Shown here: piece after piece, positions 24,001 to 36,100 of the stretch
Position numbering within the stretch: position 1 is the first letter of the stretch
Layout: each line of letters begins with the position of its first letter
DNA from: Heterostelium album PN500
Lineage: Eukaryota > Evosea > Eumycetozoa > Acytosteliales > Acytosteliaceae
Reading direction: 5' to 3'
NCBI RefSeq assembly: GCF_000004825.1
Contig: NW_008805065.1
Coordinates: 558,001 to 622,000 of the forward strand
Length of the DNA: 64,000 bases
The notes under the pieces: generated by a model
What the model was told of the DNA's origin: nothing
The model's database searches: none
The model's input: only the letters and a program-made list of their open reading frames with translations
Translations under genes and position numbers: made by a program

Positions 24001-24379
24001 CCCATGCCAGTGTCAACATCATTCGCTGCTGTGGATCGATGAGCGGTGCTTCCTTTGGCGAGATGCCAAAGAAGAGAGGATCAAACTTTTTCCACTCGTT
24101 CATATTGAGGAATCCACCGTAATTATTATTGATGATATGATTCTCGTAGAAGGAGGCAGCCCATCTCTCTTTGGAAACCAAAGAGACACCATCGAAAGAC
24201 TGAAGCAGTTGTACCCAAAATTCATTTGGAGTTTTCGATCCACCTGGCATTCTAAGTCCAATACCAACAATTGCAACATCTCCTGTCAAACCCACAGAAT
24301 TCTCCTGTTGTTGTTGTTGTTCTTGGATAATGGTAGATAAATCCAAAAAACTATCAGGTGAATTTTCTGAAAATGACAT
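15030..24379 (-). CDS. Steely-type hybrid polyketide synthase (type I multidomain fused to type III PKS)
   Basis: Four exons in transcript order, 24379-22980, 22866-22300, 22230-15592 and 15504-15030, encode 3026 residues, close to the size of D. discoideum StlA and StlB. These make alkyl-phenols or acyl-phloroglucinols such as the DIF-1 precursor. Domain order with approximate key residues: ketosynthase (TACSSS Cys202, EAHGTGTP His339, SNIGH His379); acyltransferase (GHSFGE, Ser656, codon split by intron 2); dehydratase (HKVKGKALFPGAGY, His966, and LIDNCFHGM, Asp1134); C-methyltransferase (LEIGGGTGSLT near 1425); enoyl reductase (HGATGGVG near 1965); ketoreductase (Tyr2324 and Asn2328); acyl carrier protein (GLDSL, Ser2477); a Ser/Thr/Pro-rich linker to about 2660; then the chalcone-synthase-like domain with Cys2810 (NFMGCLAG), His2950 (IHTGG) and Asn2983 (FGNMSSAS). 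Every core catalytic residue appears intact. Whether it is the StlA or StlB orthologue cannot be decided by eye. Confidence 0.95.
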
Positions 24380-25664
24380 GTTTATTTTATTTTTTTTTGT
24401 AAATTATTTTTGTTTTTATTATTCTATTATCGTTTCTTTATTTTTTCAAAAATATATATTTATATACTATTTATTTTTCAATATTGGAATAAACAAACAT
24501 AGACAAGACAATAATTAATTATTTTTTTAAAAAAGAAATTTTTTTGTTTTAATTTTATATATATACAAATTAAGGATTGTATCACACAAGTAATAAATTA
24601 ATTTTAAATGATATACAATATATTTATAAATACAGAGAAGGAGAGAGATTTATTTCAAATTAAGTTGATTTTATTAAAAGTTCAAATTGTTAAAACAATG
24701 CTTTAAGAAATTATATTAAAAGAATTCGTTGTTGACGAAATACTGGGATTGAATAAAGTGGTCAGTGATGTTTACTATATCTGGAATGATACTGGTTCCA
24801 ATAAATGCGAGTGAGTGAGTGTCAAACTTTTAGGAAAAAGAAATAAAGAACAATTGAAATACAAACTAAAAAACTTTAAAAAAAACTAAAAACCACAACA
24901 ATAATTCACTACCAAAAAAAAAAAAACAAACTCGGCACCTCACCACAAACTTGACTTTTCCTATTCATCTATTCAATGTCCATTGACACATATAAGTAAT
25001 CAATTTTTCAGGTTTTTTTTTTTTAAATAAAAATGTATAAAAAAGTGTAATAGGTAATTCAATACGAGGTTTAGTGGTGGTTTTTCTTTTTAATATGATT
25101 GCTTCCAATCTTTTAAAAATAAATGGAACCGAAATGGTTGTTCATTTAAAAATTATATTGGTTTTCTATCCCAAATTGGAAAAGAACTTTAATTCAATTT
25201 ACTCCATTTTTCATTCATATCTTGCAGCATATGAATCGAATTTTCCAAAACAGGAAATATTGTACATTAGAAAAAACAAAAAAAATACCCAATATATCTA
25301 AATTTTTAAAAATAAAAAAAACAATACTATTCTAGTCAAGTTTTATTAATTTTCAAGATTTAAATATTCTTTTATTTTTTGATTTTTATGGACTGACTAA
25401 TGAATACATGTATTCAATCAAAATTAAATTTAAACTTTGTTTTTTTTTTAAAAAATAAAAAAGGAATATAGATAGATAAAGATGTATTAAAAATAAAATA
25501 TCAAATGATTTCTCAGATATCCAAAATAAGAGAGTGAAAGTTTATTACTTTTTATAAAATCATTCATATGATAAATAATTAAATAAAAAATTTAAAAAAT
25601 TAAAAATTTAAATTAAAAAATTTTTTTAAAATTAATATTAAATAATATATATGATTCATTTATT
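24380..25664. promoter_or_regulatory. Long AT-rich region upstream of Steely
   Basis: These 1285 bases contain the Steely promoter and the 3' end of the Argonaute transcript. They hold long homopolymer A/T runs. A 75-codon plus frame at 25074-25301 is composed largely of AT-rich codons and is not called a gene. No defined regulatory element is visible. Confidence 0.4.
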
Positions 25665-28600
25665 TTAAAGGAAATATAAACTAAGATTCATATCTTGATG
25701 TGGCGATGCATGTAGATTTTTACCGATCAAGAAAGACAATTTCTGTGCGTATTGACAGACCGATGGAACCCTGACAGCTTGGTCGAAATTAAAGTACATG
25801 TGACAAAGACTGTAAGTGAACAATTGAATATCATCAGCACTAACATTACTGTCGTCAGCAATGATGTGGTAGTGTGTTGGGTTGACGGTACCTCTATTCG
25901 CTTTCTGAGAGATGAGGTAAAACTCGAACCAATCCTTGTGTACACAACCCTTGTTCACGACAGTGCCTGCGCCTGGATTTTCGAATCCACGCATATTAAA
26001 AAATCTGGTGTTGGTGTTCTTCTTGACGATTGTGTATATAAGTTTTGGACGATCACCGAGATGCGCTGGAATGTCATTGATAGCCTCACGTACCGTGCCG
26101 ACCTCGTGTTTGAGCACCTTCTCCAGCATGCCGTCACCGACACCGTCACGGTAGATCATAATCAACGAGGGCAATCGGTTGTTTTCCTTATGGAACGCCT
26201 GAATGCACTCTTTCATCGAGGTTTGGAGCGAGTCAATGATATCTTTGCCCGGTGTCTGCTGGATGATGGCAGTCGAGAAGTAACGGGTCAGCGAACGATT
26301 CAGTGTTGCTGTGATGGCGACGATAGATTTACCTCTGGTGGCTGCGTTGTGTCCAACGTCGATACCGACAACCATGGTGTGCTCGGGAATGTTGTAACCT
26401 GGATTCTTGAGAACCCATGGATCCTTACCGAGCTTGGCAATGACCTGTAAGATAACCTTGGAAACGACGGAACCAATGTTGTCCTTATCCATGGTCTTTG
26501 CCAGAATACACTGAGTGATGACTCTTGCAGTGATCAATGTATACTTCTTGATCAGGTTATAGAAGTCCGGTTTCTGTTGGATGGCACAGAGGAAGAAAGC
26601 AGGCTTGTTGCCTTTTTCCTTGTCCAAAATATATTGGATGGCATCGACATATTGCTGTGCTTGAGGACCACGACCTCTGTCTTCAAGAACATGAATGAGA
26701 GGTTCGCACATCTTTGATTGTGCCAACATCTCTTTAGAGAATCTATGGACGCATTCACGATCCTTTTGCGTGCAAATAATGACCCATTTAAAACCGGCCA
26801 ATGGCTGGTGACGATTTTTCTCAATTGTCTGTTTTGGCAATATGATACCATCTACCTCCAAAGCATTGTCAAATGAAATTCCCCAGGTATCCATTTCTTT
26901 GGATGCTTTAGGTTCAGTTTTGAAACTTTCCAAAAGAGATTTCAACTGTTTGAATCTTTCTTTTGGTAGAACGTTGGTGATATCCGACATCTTCTTCATC
27001 GTATGGTAATCCGATCTAAGATCATCGGAACTACAAGTGAGTTGTAATGAGAATGAATTTCGTTTGTCAGTTAGTAGTCTATTTGATTATTGATTCAAAC
27101 CATGTAGTTATTATACTTACACTCCAGTCATGAAAGCAAACTCTGGGATAAGATAAATGATTTCATTTTGACCACGTCTTTTGACCTGAGAGGAAATCAG
27201 TGGTTGTCTATCGCTAGTTACTCTCAATTTGTGTTGGTCATAGTAGTATGATCTGAATGAAGTTGAACCTTTTTGAGTTTGGAACTTGGAATCTGGGTTC
27301 ATTGACCACTCAATCTTATGAATTCTATAGGTTCTATTGTTATATCTAGATAGATTGAACAAGGTGAGATTATGATGATGATGATGATGATGAACAATTA
27401 ATGATTATTCTAAAGTGAATTTACTACTTACGTTGTAATAACAATCTTTCCTTCAAGACTCTGATTGATTGCACTCTCTTGCATATTATTTCTTTTCATA
27501 CTTTCAATATAATCGTAAATGCTTTGAGTACGCACCAATTTGTGAGCAACATCGGTGAGCAAACTGAGACCTCCCTCGACTGGATTGATAGTTGCAGAGA
27601 AACCAGACCAATACTCCAAAGATTTTCCTTCGATTCTGCTTTTGAGCTTTGAATTGTAATATTGTCTTCCAATGATACTGTAATCGACACGCAACATCAA
27701 CTGTTTCAGGAAAACATTGTAGAATTGAAGGAGTGAACGATCGTCTTGTGCCAGCTCACGGACAAATGCAACTTTGATAGTTCCAGTCTTTCCCTCCGTG
27801 TTGTATGGATAGAGCTGAGTTGGTTGATCACGAATAGAATACAACAAACTAGTACCATCGTAATTGAAAGGTGTAAACTCTTTTGGCATTGAATTGTTCA
27901 TTGCTTTAACTCTTATACCTCTGTTTTCAATTGGTGGCTAAAAGTAAAAGTTGTTGTTGTTGTTGACAAAGTTTTAGTTGGTTTTGATTTGATTCGATTA
28001 ACCAATTAATTAACTTAATACATACATCAAATTCAATCGAATATTTATAGATAACTTTAGATTTCAAGTTGAGCATGAAATGATTGGTTGTAATTCTAAC
28101 TTTTTCAAATCTACCACCAGTCTGTTTGGAGGTAACCAAACCAGTGACATCGTCATCCTTTGTAAACTCCTTTCTGGTCTTTGGAATGATCGAGAGTAAA
28201 CTTGTCTTTCCGTAGTCATCGGCTGAATTTGGTTCATTGGAATGCGAGGAAAAGTCATCACGTCTGTCATCTCTTCGCTCGAATGATCTCTCACGTCCAT
28301 ACGGTCGCTCGCTTCTCGACTCACGTCTCTCCTCATAGGAGAGACCGCTTCGCTCTTCACGCACACGAGCCAACTCCTCTCTCTTTCTGCTTCTCTCTTC
28401 GTGCTCGTAATCGTAGTGGGGATCTTTAGAGACTGGAACTGATGAAGAAGATCCATGTAGATCATTTGGCTCTTGCTTCACTGGGATAGGTACACGAATA
28501 TCGTCGTTGGACCTGTAGTGAGGTGGTGACAATTCACTTTGTTGATGTTGCTGTTGTTGCTGTGGTGGTGGTGGTGGTGGTGGTGGTGGTGGTGGTGGTG

Positions 28601-29798
28601 GTGGTGGTGGTAATTGTGATTGTGATTGTCCTTGTCCTTCAATTTCTTCTCTGTGGGAACTGCTAGCTCTTGGAGGTGGTGGTAGCCCTCTTGGTTCCGA
28701 ACCATAGGGTGGACTATCGCCTCCAGCGACTGGTGGTGGCTGTGAATAGTATCCAGATGGTCTGCCATAATCACCGTAGTATCCAGATGATGGTGGTCCA
28801 CGATTATCATGATAGGGTGATGAAGGAGGTGGTGGTCCATAACTTCCATGTGGTGGAGGTGGTCTGTCATATGGAGATGCGGGTGGAGGTGGTCCACGAC
28901 TGTCATAGGGTGAAGCTGGAGGTGGTGGACGTCTATCGTATCCACCGCCATAGTATGAAGATGCTGGAGGTGGTGGTCCACGATTGTCATAGTAAGAGGG
29001 TGGTGGTGGTCCACGATTATCATAATATGAAGGTGGTGGTGGACCACGACTGTCATAGGGTGAAGGTGGAGGTGGACCACGACTATCATATGGTGAAGGT
29101 GGAGGTGGACCACGACTGTCATAGGGTGAAGCTGGTGGTGGTGGTCCACGAGCATCATAGGGAGAAGGTGGAGGTGGTCCACGACTGTCATAGGGTGAAG
29201 CTGGTGGTGGAGGTCCACGACCATCATAGGGAGATGGTGGAGGTGGTCCACGACTGTCATAGGGTGGAGCTGGTGGTGGAGGTCCACGACCATCATAAGA
29301 TGACGACAATGGAGGTGGTGGTCTGTCGTATGGAGATGCGGGTGGAGGTGGTCTGTCGTAGGGAGAAGGTGGAGGTGGTCCACGACTGTCATATGGTGAA
29401 GGTGGTGGTGGTCCACGATTGTCATAGGGAGAAGGTGGTGGTGGTCCGCGATTATCATAGGGTGAAGGTGGTGGTGGTCCACGACTATCATAGTGTGAGG
29501 GTGGAGGTGGTCCACGACTGTCATAATAGGCAGGTGGTGGAGGTCCACGATTGTCATACGAAGATGGTGGAGGTGGTGGTCCACGACTATCATATGAAGG
29601 AGGAGAGTTGTTTCTGTAAGGTGGTGGTGGTGGTGCATCATAATAAGAAGATTGTGGAGGTGGTGGTGGTGCACCTCTATCATATGAATGCTTATTATCA
29701 TAACCGGGAGGAGCATCTTCAATACGTTGTTTCTTATCGTTCAAAGGATCTAACTCCTCACCATACGGTCTCTTAGTAATAGGGTATTTTGAATCCAT
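25665..29798 (-). CDS. Piwi-clade Argonaute with long Pro/Arg-Gly repeat N terminus
   Basis: Four exons in transcript order, 29798-28026, 27937-27432, 27345-27121 and 27030-25665, encode 1289 residues. Residues about 40-380 are tandem YDSRGPPPPS-type repeats. A polyproline run and poly-Gln follow, then an Arg/Glu-rich stretch. The Argonaute body starts near residue 560, with PPIENRGIRVKAMNN at the exon 1/2 join. The PAZ domain covers roughly residues 690-830 and includes GKIVITTYNNRTYRIHKIEW. The PIWI domain has VVGIDVGHN (Asp1059), YRDGVGDG (Asp1130) and NPTHYHII (His1221). The position expected to hold the glutamate finger reads KDII, with Asp1098 in place of Glu. The C terminus LSLYFL is typical of Piwi proteins. 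It should bind small guide RNAs. Slicing is plausible but the Glu-to-Asp change makes it uncertain. It cannot be matched to a particular Agn gene. Confidence 0.93.
28790..29690 (-). repeat. About 33-bp coding minisatellite (RGPPPP units)
   Basis: The Argonaute exon 1 holds around 18 units encoding YD(S/N/G/A)RGPPPP followed by one to three Ser, Ala, Pro or Tyr residues. Each unit is about 30-36 bases. A separate (GGT)n tract at about 28563-28610 encodes a run of about 16 prolines. The long open frames on the other frames here are shadows of this repeat. Confidence 0.9.
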
Positions 29799-30743
29799 TT
29801 ATACAAATATCTTATTGTACAATATAATTTTACTATTATCTATCTATCTATCTTTGTATAAAAGATAAATATACAAATGAATTGAATTTGACTTGATTGT
29901 GATTTTAGATGAGTTGTTTTAACAACAACAACAATAATCCTTTTCCTCTTCCTTTGGTTTTTTTTTTGTTTAAACTTGATGTTTGTTTCTTTTTTTCTCG
30001 TTATAATTAAATTAATCTTAATTATATTTATTTTATTTGTTTTATTTTATATTTAATTAATTAATTAACTATTCATTTGATTTAATAATTAAATAGTATC
30101 TAATTATATCTTTTTATAATATAATAAAAGATAAAAGATAAGAGATACTATCTTATAAGCAATGACCGTAAAAAAAATGAGAACAAAATAATATGAATGT
30201 TTATTTTTTTTTCATTTTCATTTATATTTGTTTTTTTTTTTATTGATGAGTTTGTCAATCCAAATGAATTCAGTTTTCTCTTTGTCTACTCTTAGTGTGT
30301 TTTTTCAATTGAATTTGTTCACACACAGTATAATGGGAATATTAAAAAAATATCAATCGATTGAAACTTTATAAACAAACATATATAAAAGAGCGAAACT
30401 CTATCAAAATTAAAATGTGTGTTGGCAAATTAATAAAAAGTAGTGAGGAAACCAAGTGTAACCTATATTTTGTAAAAATGATTAATAAAATTTAAGATAA
30501 TAATAATTAGATATTAAAGGGAAAAATAAGATTTTAATTCTTATAATTTAACTACATAAGAGAAAATATCTATTCCACTCAGTTAAATATTTCTCAATTC
30601 TTGTTGAAAGTAGAATCAAAAAACATCTATCTTTTTATCAAGAAAAATAAATTTTCTTTTAGTTATATTCAGAATCTATATCCGGGTTTTATATATTTGT
30701 TTAATTTTTTTTTTGTTTTTTTTTATTTATGTTTATTATAAAT
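29799..30743. other. AT-rich intergenic region upstream of the Argonaute
   Basis: These 945 bases contain long T runs and the repeated tract AAAAGATAAAAGATAAGAGAT near 30125. It should carry the Argonaute promoter and the 3' end of the coactosin-like gene. I see no other feature. Confidence 0.45.
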
Positions 30744-32415
30744 TTATTTTACTTTTGATAAAGTTCCAGCGTTTGAAGTTACTCTGGTGATTACAATGTC
30801 GTTGGATACTTCGTTTGGTGTCGATGCATGAATGTCGACGTGGAATGGTGAGAATGTTTCCTTGACGAATCCAGAGTGGGTACCGAGCTTGGCTCTGAAC
30901 ATACGTGGGATGCTCTCACCGACAAAGTTAATCCAAACGAACTGGGTGATCTCTGAGAGGTCGAATTGAGTCTTGACACGAACCAATCCATAGGCAACGA
31001 TCTCTGGTTTCAAGTGGGCGACCAACTCGTCGGCATCACCATTGCCAGAGGCGATAACAGTGAGTGTGGTGTTGTTTGGCTGGTAGCCAATCAGTGTCCA
31101 GTTGGTTGGTGTCGAATCGCTACGAACATCACGAATGGCGGCACGCACAGAGTCGTCGGCTGTAACTGGGGCTCCCGAGGAAGTCGGGGTGGCACCACGG
31201 TAGGAGCTACCAGAGGCATTGGTAGTTCCACTGGATCCGGCACCTCTGAAAGACGAAGTGGTTGGCGATGTTCTAGTTGGTTGATCGGCCAAAACACTCG
31301 ACTTTGTACCGGAATTCTTTGTGATAGCAGTGACAACAATTTCCTCAGTAATTTCCGACTTGTCGGCACAACTGATATCAACATGATATGGTTGAACCAA
31401 TTGCTTTACGAATCCACTGTGAGTTCCAAGACGAGCACGTTGCATTCTGTGAATCTAAATACATTTTCGTTGAGTCAATTAGTTTGTTAATTTTCTTGTT
31501 TGAAATTAGTTTTAACAACTATTTCAGATATTGTTATTATCTTACATTCTCACCGGTCCAGTTGATGAATGCGAATTTAACAGTGTTGGAATTGTCGATT
31601 TTCTCGACGATTCTGGTTAGACCGTAACCTACGATGTCGTCACGGAGGTTATCGATCAACTCGCTTGGACCACCGGTTCCTTTACCGAGGAGTACGATTG
31701 TGTTTGAATTTGGAGCGTCGTATCCAAAGAGAACCCAATTGGTTTCGTTGTCATCCGATCTGAATTCTCTCAATGCTTCACGCACCTCCTGTTCATTACC
31801 CAAAGTAACGGCATCCTTATTTACAAGACTACCCGGTGCAACCGACTTTCTCACAGAGGTAGAAGCAGTAGTTTGATTTCTAGTTCCGGATTCATTCAAA
31901 ACTCTTGAACCAGATCCAGATGTTTCAGAAATCTTTGTTTGAACAATAGAGTCACTAAAATTGTACAAAACAAATAACATTGTTAATATATATATATATA
32001 TATATGTATTTAGATATTGTTATGTGGAAATAACTTACGAAATTTCAGAGAGTGATGAAATTTGGAAATCAACATGGAATGGAGTGAACAATGTCTTTAC
32101 GTGAGAGGTGGCGATTGAGACGAATGCCTTTTGTAAGATACCGACTTTGTCACCGATCCATTGGATGAATGCGTATTTGACGGTCTCAGAGTTATCGATG
32201 ACATCGATCTTACGAACCAATGCGAAACCAACGATGTTATCGGCGAGTTGCTCAGAGAGACTGGCAACACCACCGTTACCGGTAGCCAATAACTTTACCT
32301 TCTTTGATTTCGAGTCTTCGAATGACAACAATACCCAATCGGTATCATTCTTATCACTACGCAAATCTGCAATAGCTGATTTTATTGCTTGTTCATCGAC
32401 ATATTGTAAAGACAT
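30744..32415 (-). CDS. Triple coactosin-like (ADF-H domain) actin-binding protein
   Basis: Three exons in transcript order, 32415-32039, 31954-31546 and 31454-30744, encode 498 residues. Three ADF-H domains of coactosin type occur at about residues 1-130, 165-310 and 365-498. Each begins with an acidic/Arg helix (AIADLRSDKNDTDWVLL, ALREFRSDDNETNWVLF, AIRDVRSDSTPTNWTLI). Each contains the WIGDKVG, WTGENIHRM or FVGESIPRM segment and a HSGFVK or FHVD strand. Linkers are Ser/Thr/Gly-rich. Coactosin binds F-actin and opposes capping, and is normally a single-domain protein of about 140 residues. A three-domain chain could bridge or bundle filaments, which is inference. The exon joins restore continuous domains and are well supported. 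Confidence 0.9.
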
Positions 32416-33185
32416 CTTTATTATTATTCTTTTTAATTAATTAATATAAATATATAAATATGAAAATCCAACAACTAAATAAAAGTAAAAATAAAAACAG
32501 ACTATTAATATTGATTTGATTTGATTGAAATTTGAATATTATTATTATTTTTAATAAAATTGTTTTGTTTGTTTATGCAATTGAAATTGATATCAATAAA
32601 TTTAATTTAAATGCAAATCAAAATCAATCAATCAATCATTAATACATACATTTATTTTCAAAAGAGTAGTAGTAGGTGGTGGTTAATTTGATTTTGTTAA
32701 CACCAAAAATTAAATTATAATACAATAAAATACAGTGATGTAGAGATATGTTTTTGTGTTAAGTTTTTTTTTTTTTGAAGTGGGAGGTGTAAGAAACAAA
32801 AAAATAAAAAAGAAAAAATCAATTAATTTAAAATTTTTTTAATTATGTTTTTTTTTTATGATAATCATTGAAGGGTTGGTTTTTTTTAAAAGAATTCATT
32901 TTTTTCTCTTGCAACAAACTTTTAAGCTATTTTTACTAAAATCGCTTAGATTTTATACTTCAAAAAAAATATATATATTTAATGATAATTAAAAATGATT
33001 TAATAAAAATAAAAATAAAACTTGTATAGTTTTCAAAAACAAATAATAATAAAATTATAACAATGTTTGGGAATGGTTTTTTACTTTTTTTTTGTGTGTA
33101 AACAAAAAAGTTTGAGAACTTTTGTTTTTTTTTTATTATTTGATTTAATAAATAGAATGAGGTCTGATTGAGGATTCTTTCTTCT
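32416..33185. other. AT-rich intergenic spacer
   Basis: These 770 bases contain homopolymer-rich sequence upstream of the coactosin-like gene and downstream of the Roco-like gene. No gene or fold is recognised. Confidence 0.5.
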
Positions 33186-36100
33186 CTAGTCTAATCTTAA
33201 ACTAATCCAAATTAAAGACTCTAATGATAAACGGTAGATTTGTTGTTTTGGAGAATCGGCTCTTTCATAGTAGACCAAGAGGTAGTCGCCGTGAAGTGTG
33301 GTTGAGAGCGCTGCCGAGGAGGAAGGTGGAATTTCACCGGTGGTATTCTGAAGTGTCCACTCGAACGAGTCGAGATTCAACAGGTAGATCTGGTTGAGTT
33401 GTCGGGCGTTCTGATTCCATCCGCCAAACACCACCATGTATTTGTTCCAGAGGAGTGTTGCCGGTCCAACCGTTGGCGGCGGTGTCAATCCACGACACTG
33501 AATCAACGTCCAATTACCATTTCTCGTTGAGTTTGATGAGGAGAATTTGAATCGATGGAAACTATCTTCAATCGATGAAAGGACATAGGGAATGGTGTCG
33601 TTGAATGCACCCGGTGTAATATTGCTGGTGTTGTCGGCGCCACTTGGATTGGCGCTATAGCCAGCCGATTCAATAATCGTTTTTCTGAGTTCAATCTTTA
33701 GGGTTCCGGGCAAGTTGATTTGTCTTGGCGCGGAATCATCGATGAATGCCTGATGAATTTTTCGCGCGTTCAAACGAACGAGTTCGCGCTCGTCCGGCGT
33801 CGACATTGGTAGCGCACGGAATGCCCGTATCGCTTCGTAGTAGAGGAGATTCTCCTCGTTGAATTCACTCTGCATGTGAGCAAAGAATGTTTTGTAGGTT
33901 GGAGCGTGTTTGTTCTTGAGGACGACACTCAGCTTCTCTTCGAGCACCATGTTGGAGAGGTTGAGGACATAGAGGTTGGAGTGTGGCTTACCGTTTTGTG
34001 CCCATCCACCGAATTGATAGAGTCGGTCGTTGTAGATAATGGTACCACCGCTTGGCAACGGGAGCTTCGAGTAGATGTTGGTGTCGGACGACAGCGAGTT
34101 GTAGTTGTTATCCTTGCCTTCCAACTCCATCTTGATTTGGGTGAGTTGCGAGATGATGTCAGAGAAGCACGGACGATTGAGTGGATCGCCCGACCAACAG
34201 TCCTTGATGAGATCGCCAAACGACGGAAGACAGTCGGGTGGAATCGAAGGACGTTGTCCATTGATAACCATCGATGAGAAACGCTCGTGGTCTTGGAAAG
34301 CAATGGAGCGAGTCAGCAGCTCGTAGAGGATGATACCGTAGGAGTAGACATCGGTCGATTCATGATAGTTTACCTTTTGGAGGATTTCAGGTGCATGCCA
34401 TGATTTCGGTGAAGTATCAGTTGGGAAGAGTGCAGGTAGAATAGAGACTGACGAGAGATCCGATATTTTGGCAATGATTCCCTCTTCGACCTCCTGAGAT
34501 TTCTCGAGGATGATGTTGGACGAAGACAAGTTGGTAATCAAGAAGGGCGGTAGTTGTGATTGTAACTTATCCATTGCTTTGGCAATGTCTAGTGCAATCT
34601 TTAGTTTCAAACGCCATGCAATCTCTGGATGTTTCTGACGGTCCTGAATGTACTCTGAGAGGAAAGTACTGGCTTTGTTGGCAAATGTCGGATTCTCAGT
34701 GATGATTGCCAGTGGATTCAAAGTGATACCAATCAATTCTAGTACATTTGGATGACGGAATGCAGTCATCGATAGAACTTCATGTCTAAACATCGATAGC
34801 ACCTTTGTGTAGCTACCATAGTTCTCTGAGGGCGTGTTGAAGATCTTGATGTTCACGAATTTGCCATCCAACATTCCCATTGACAACGATGTGAATATCG
34901 ACTGAACACTGTTGTCAAAGTGATGCACGTTGTTGTCGTGCATCACCTCGATGTCACGGAAATCAATCTCTTTGACACGCTCCAACAGGATAGAGTGATC
35001 GAGTAGCAGGGTGTTGACATCGATTGGGATGGTGGTGTCGGTGCTAATCGACGATGTCGAAGAGGACAACGATGAAGTCGATTCCTTTCTCTCGAATGAC
35101 ATTGACACCATTGACGACGAACCCTTTGAATCTCTACGTAACGCTTCCGGTTGGAGTTGAACGGTTGTCTTGGAATCCTTACGGGTGAGGGGACGTGGCA
35201 CCGACTTGGAAAGATCGCTGCCACTCGAAGAGGAGTTGAATCGATGTTGTTGACAGTAAACCAGTTTGTCACCACGCATCACCGATGCTTCACATTCCTC
35301 AACGCGGAACAAGTGTGGAGTGGCAATACGGTTGGAGACACAATGTGAGCAGAGAACCAGTGCACGGTAACTCAACTTGTACCACTTGCTAATGAGTGAT
35401 TCAGTGATGTCGTAGATGTGGTAGGAGAGCAGTGAGGTTGTTGAGAAACGACTGACAATCTCAATGGTATTGGTGTTGGGGTCGAGAGTAACAAGGATTC
35501 GCTCGTCGCCAGACGATGGCACGAGAATGGCAATGTTGTGCCAACACTTGAGCAAGTGGCAAATCTGCATGAGACGTGAGAGAAGACGTCCAAACAATCC
35601 GTGTGGCGTGAAGTCAAGAACGTAACGACGTGTGAACTGTTGGATTTCCGGACGTTCAGGATACGCTGCCCATATAGGATCGGTGGCGAATGGCACTGGC
35701 AGCGGTGAAGGTGGCATTGGCAGCAGCGAGGCAATCAACGCCCATCCCAAACGTGCATTGAACGAACTGGAACGTCCGTTTCTCACACGAAGATTCGCTG
35801 TGAATTTGATCATGCCTGCCGACGACATGTGTCGGTCCCTGATCGAATCCGACTCGATAATCGTATAGATATTGATTGCCAAGTCATTGGATTCGAGAAG
35901 CGAGAGGAACAACGAAAAGAAACGCTCCGGTACGTGGTATGGTGCATTTGGATTCCAAACATATCGGAGAACACGATGTGAGAGTATTCCAGGAACACAA
36001 TCCTCCTCGTCCGACTCCAGATTAACATTGAATGGGAGTGCATGAGGTTGGAATCCGACCAACGACGCTATTGCCTTTGCAGTCCAAACTGGGTTGAGTG

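Noticed and set aside
25074-25301. 75-codon plus ORF
   Set aside because: No recognisable feature and composition like the surrounding spacer.
25752-26450. 232-codon plus-strand ORF
   Set aside because: It is exactly antisense to the conserved PIWI domain, so it is a codon-bias shadow.
28790-29690. Regular 33-bp repeats as a CRISPR array
   Set aside because: The units are coding, in frame, without unique spacers, and the genome is eukaryotic.
28478-29776. Long open frames on the plus strand (28670-29776) and in a second minus frame (28478-29722)
   Set aside because: They are shadows of the GGT/CCA-rich repeat in the Argonaute exon and translate to His/Val or His/Leu monotony without domains.
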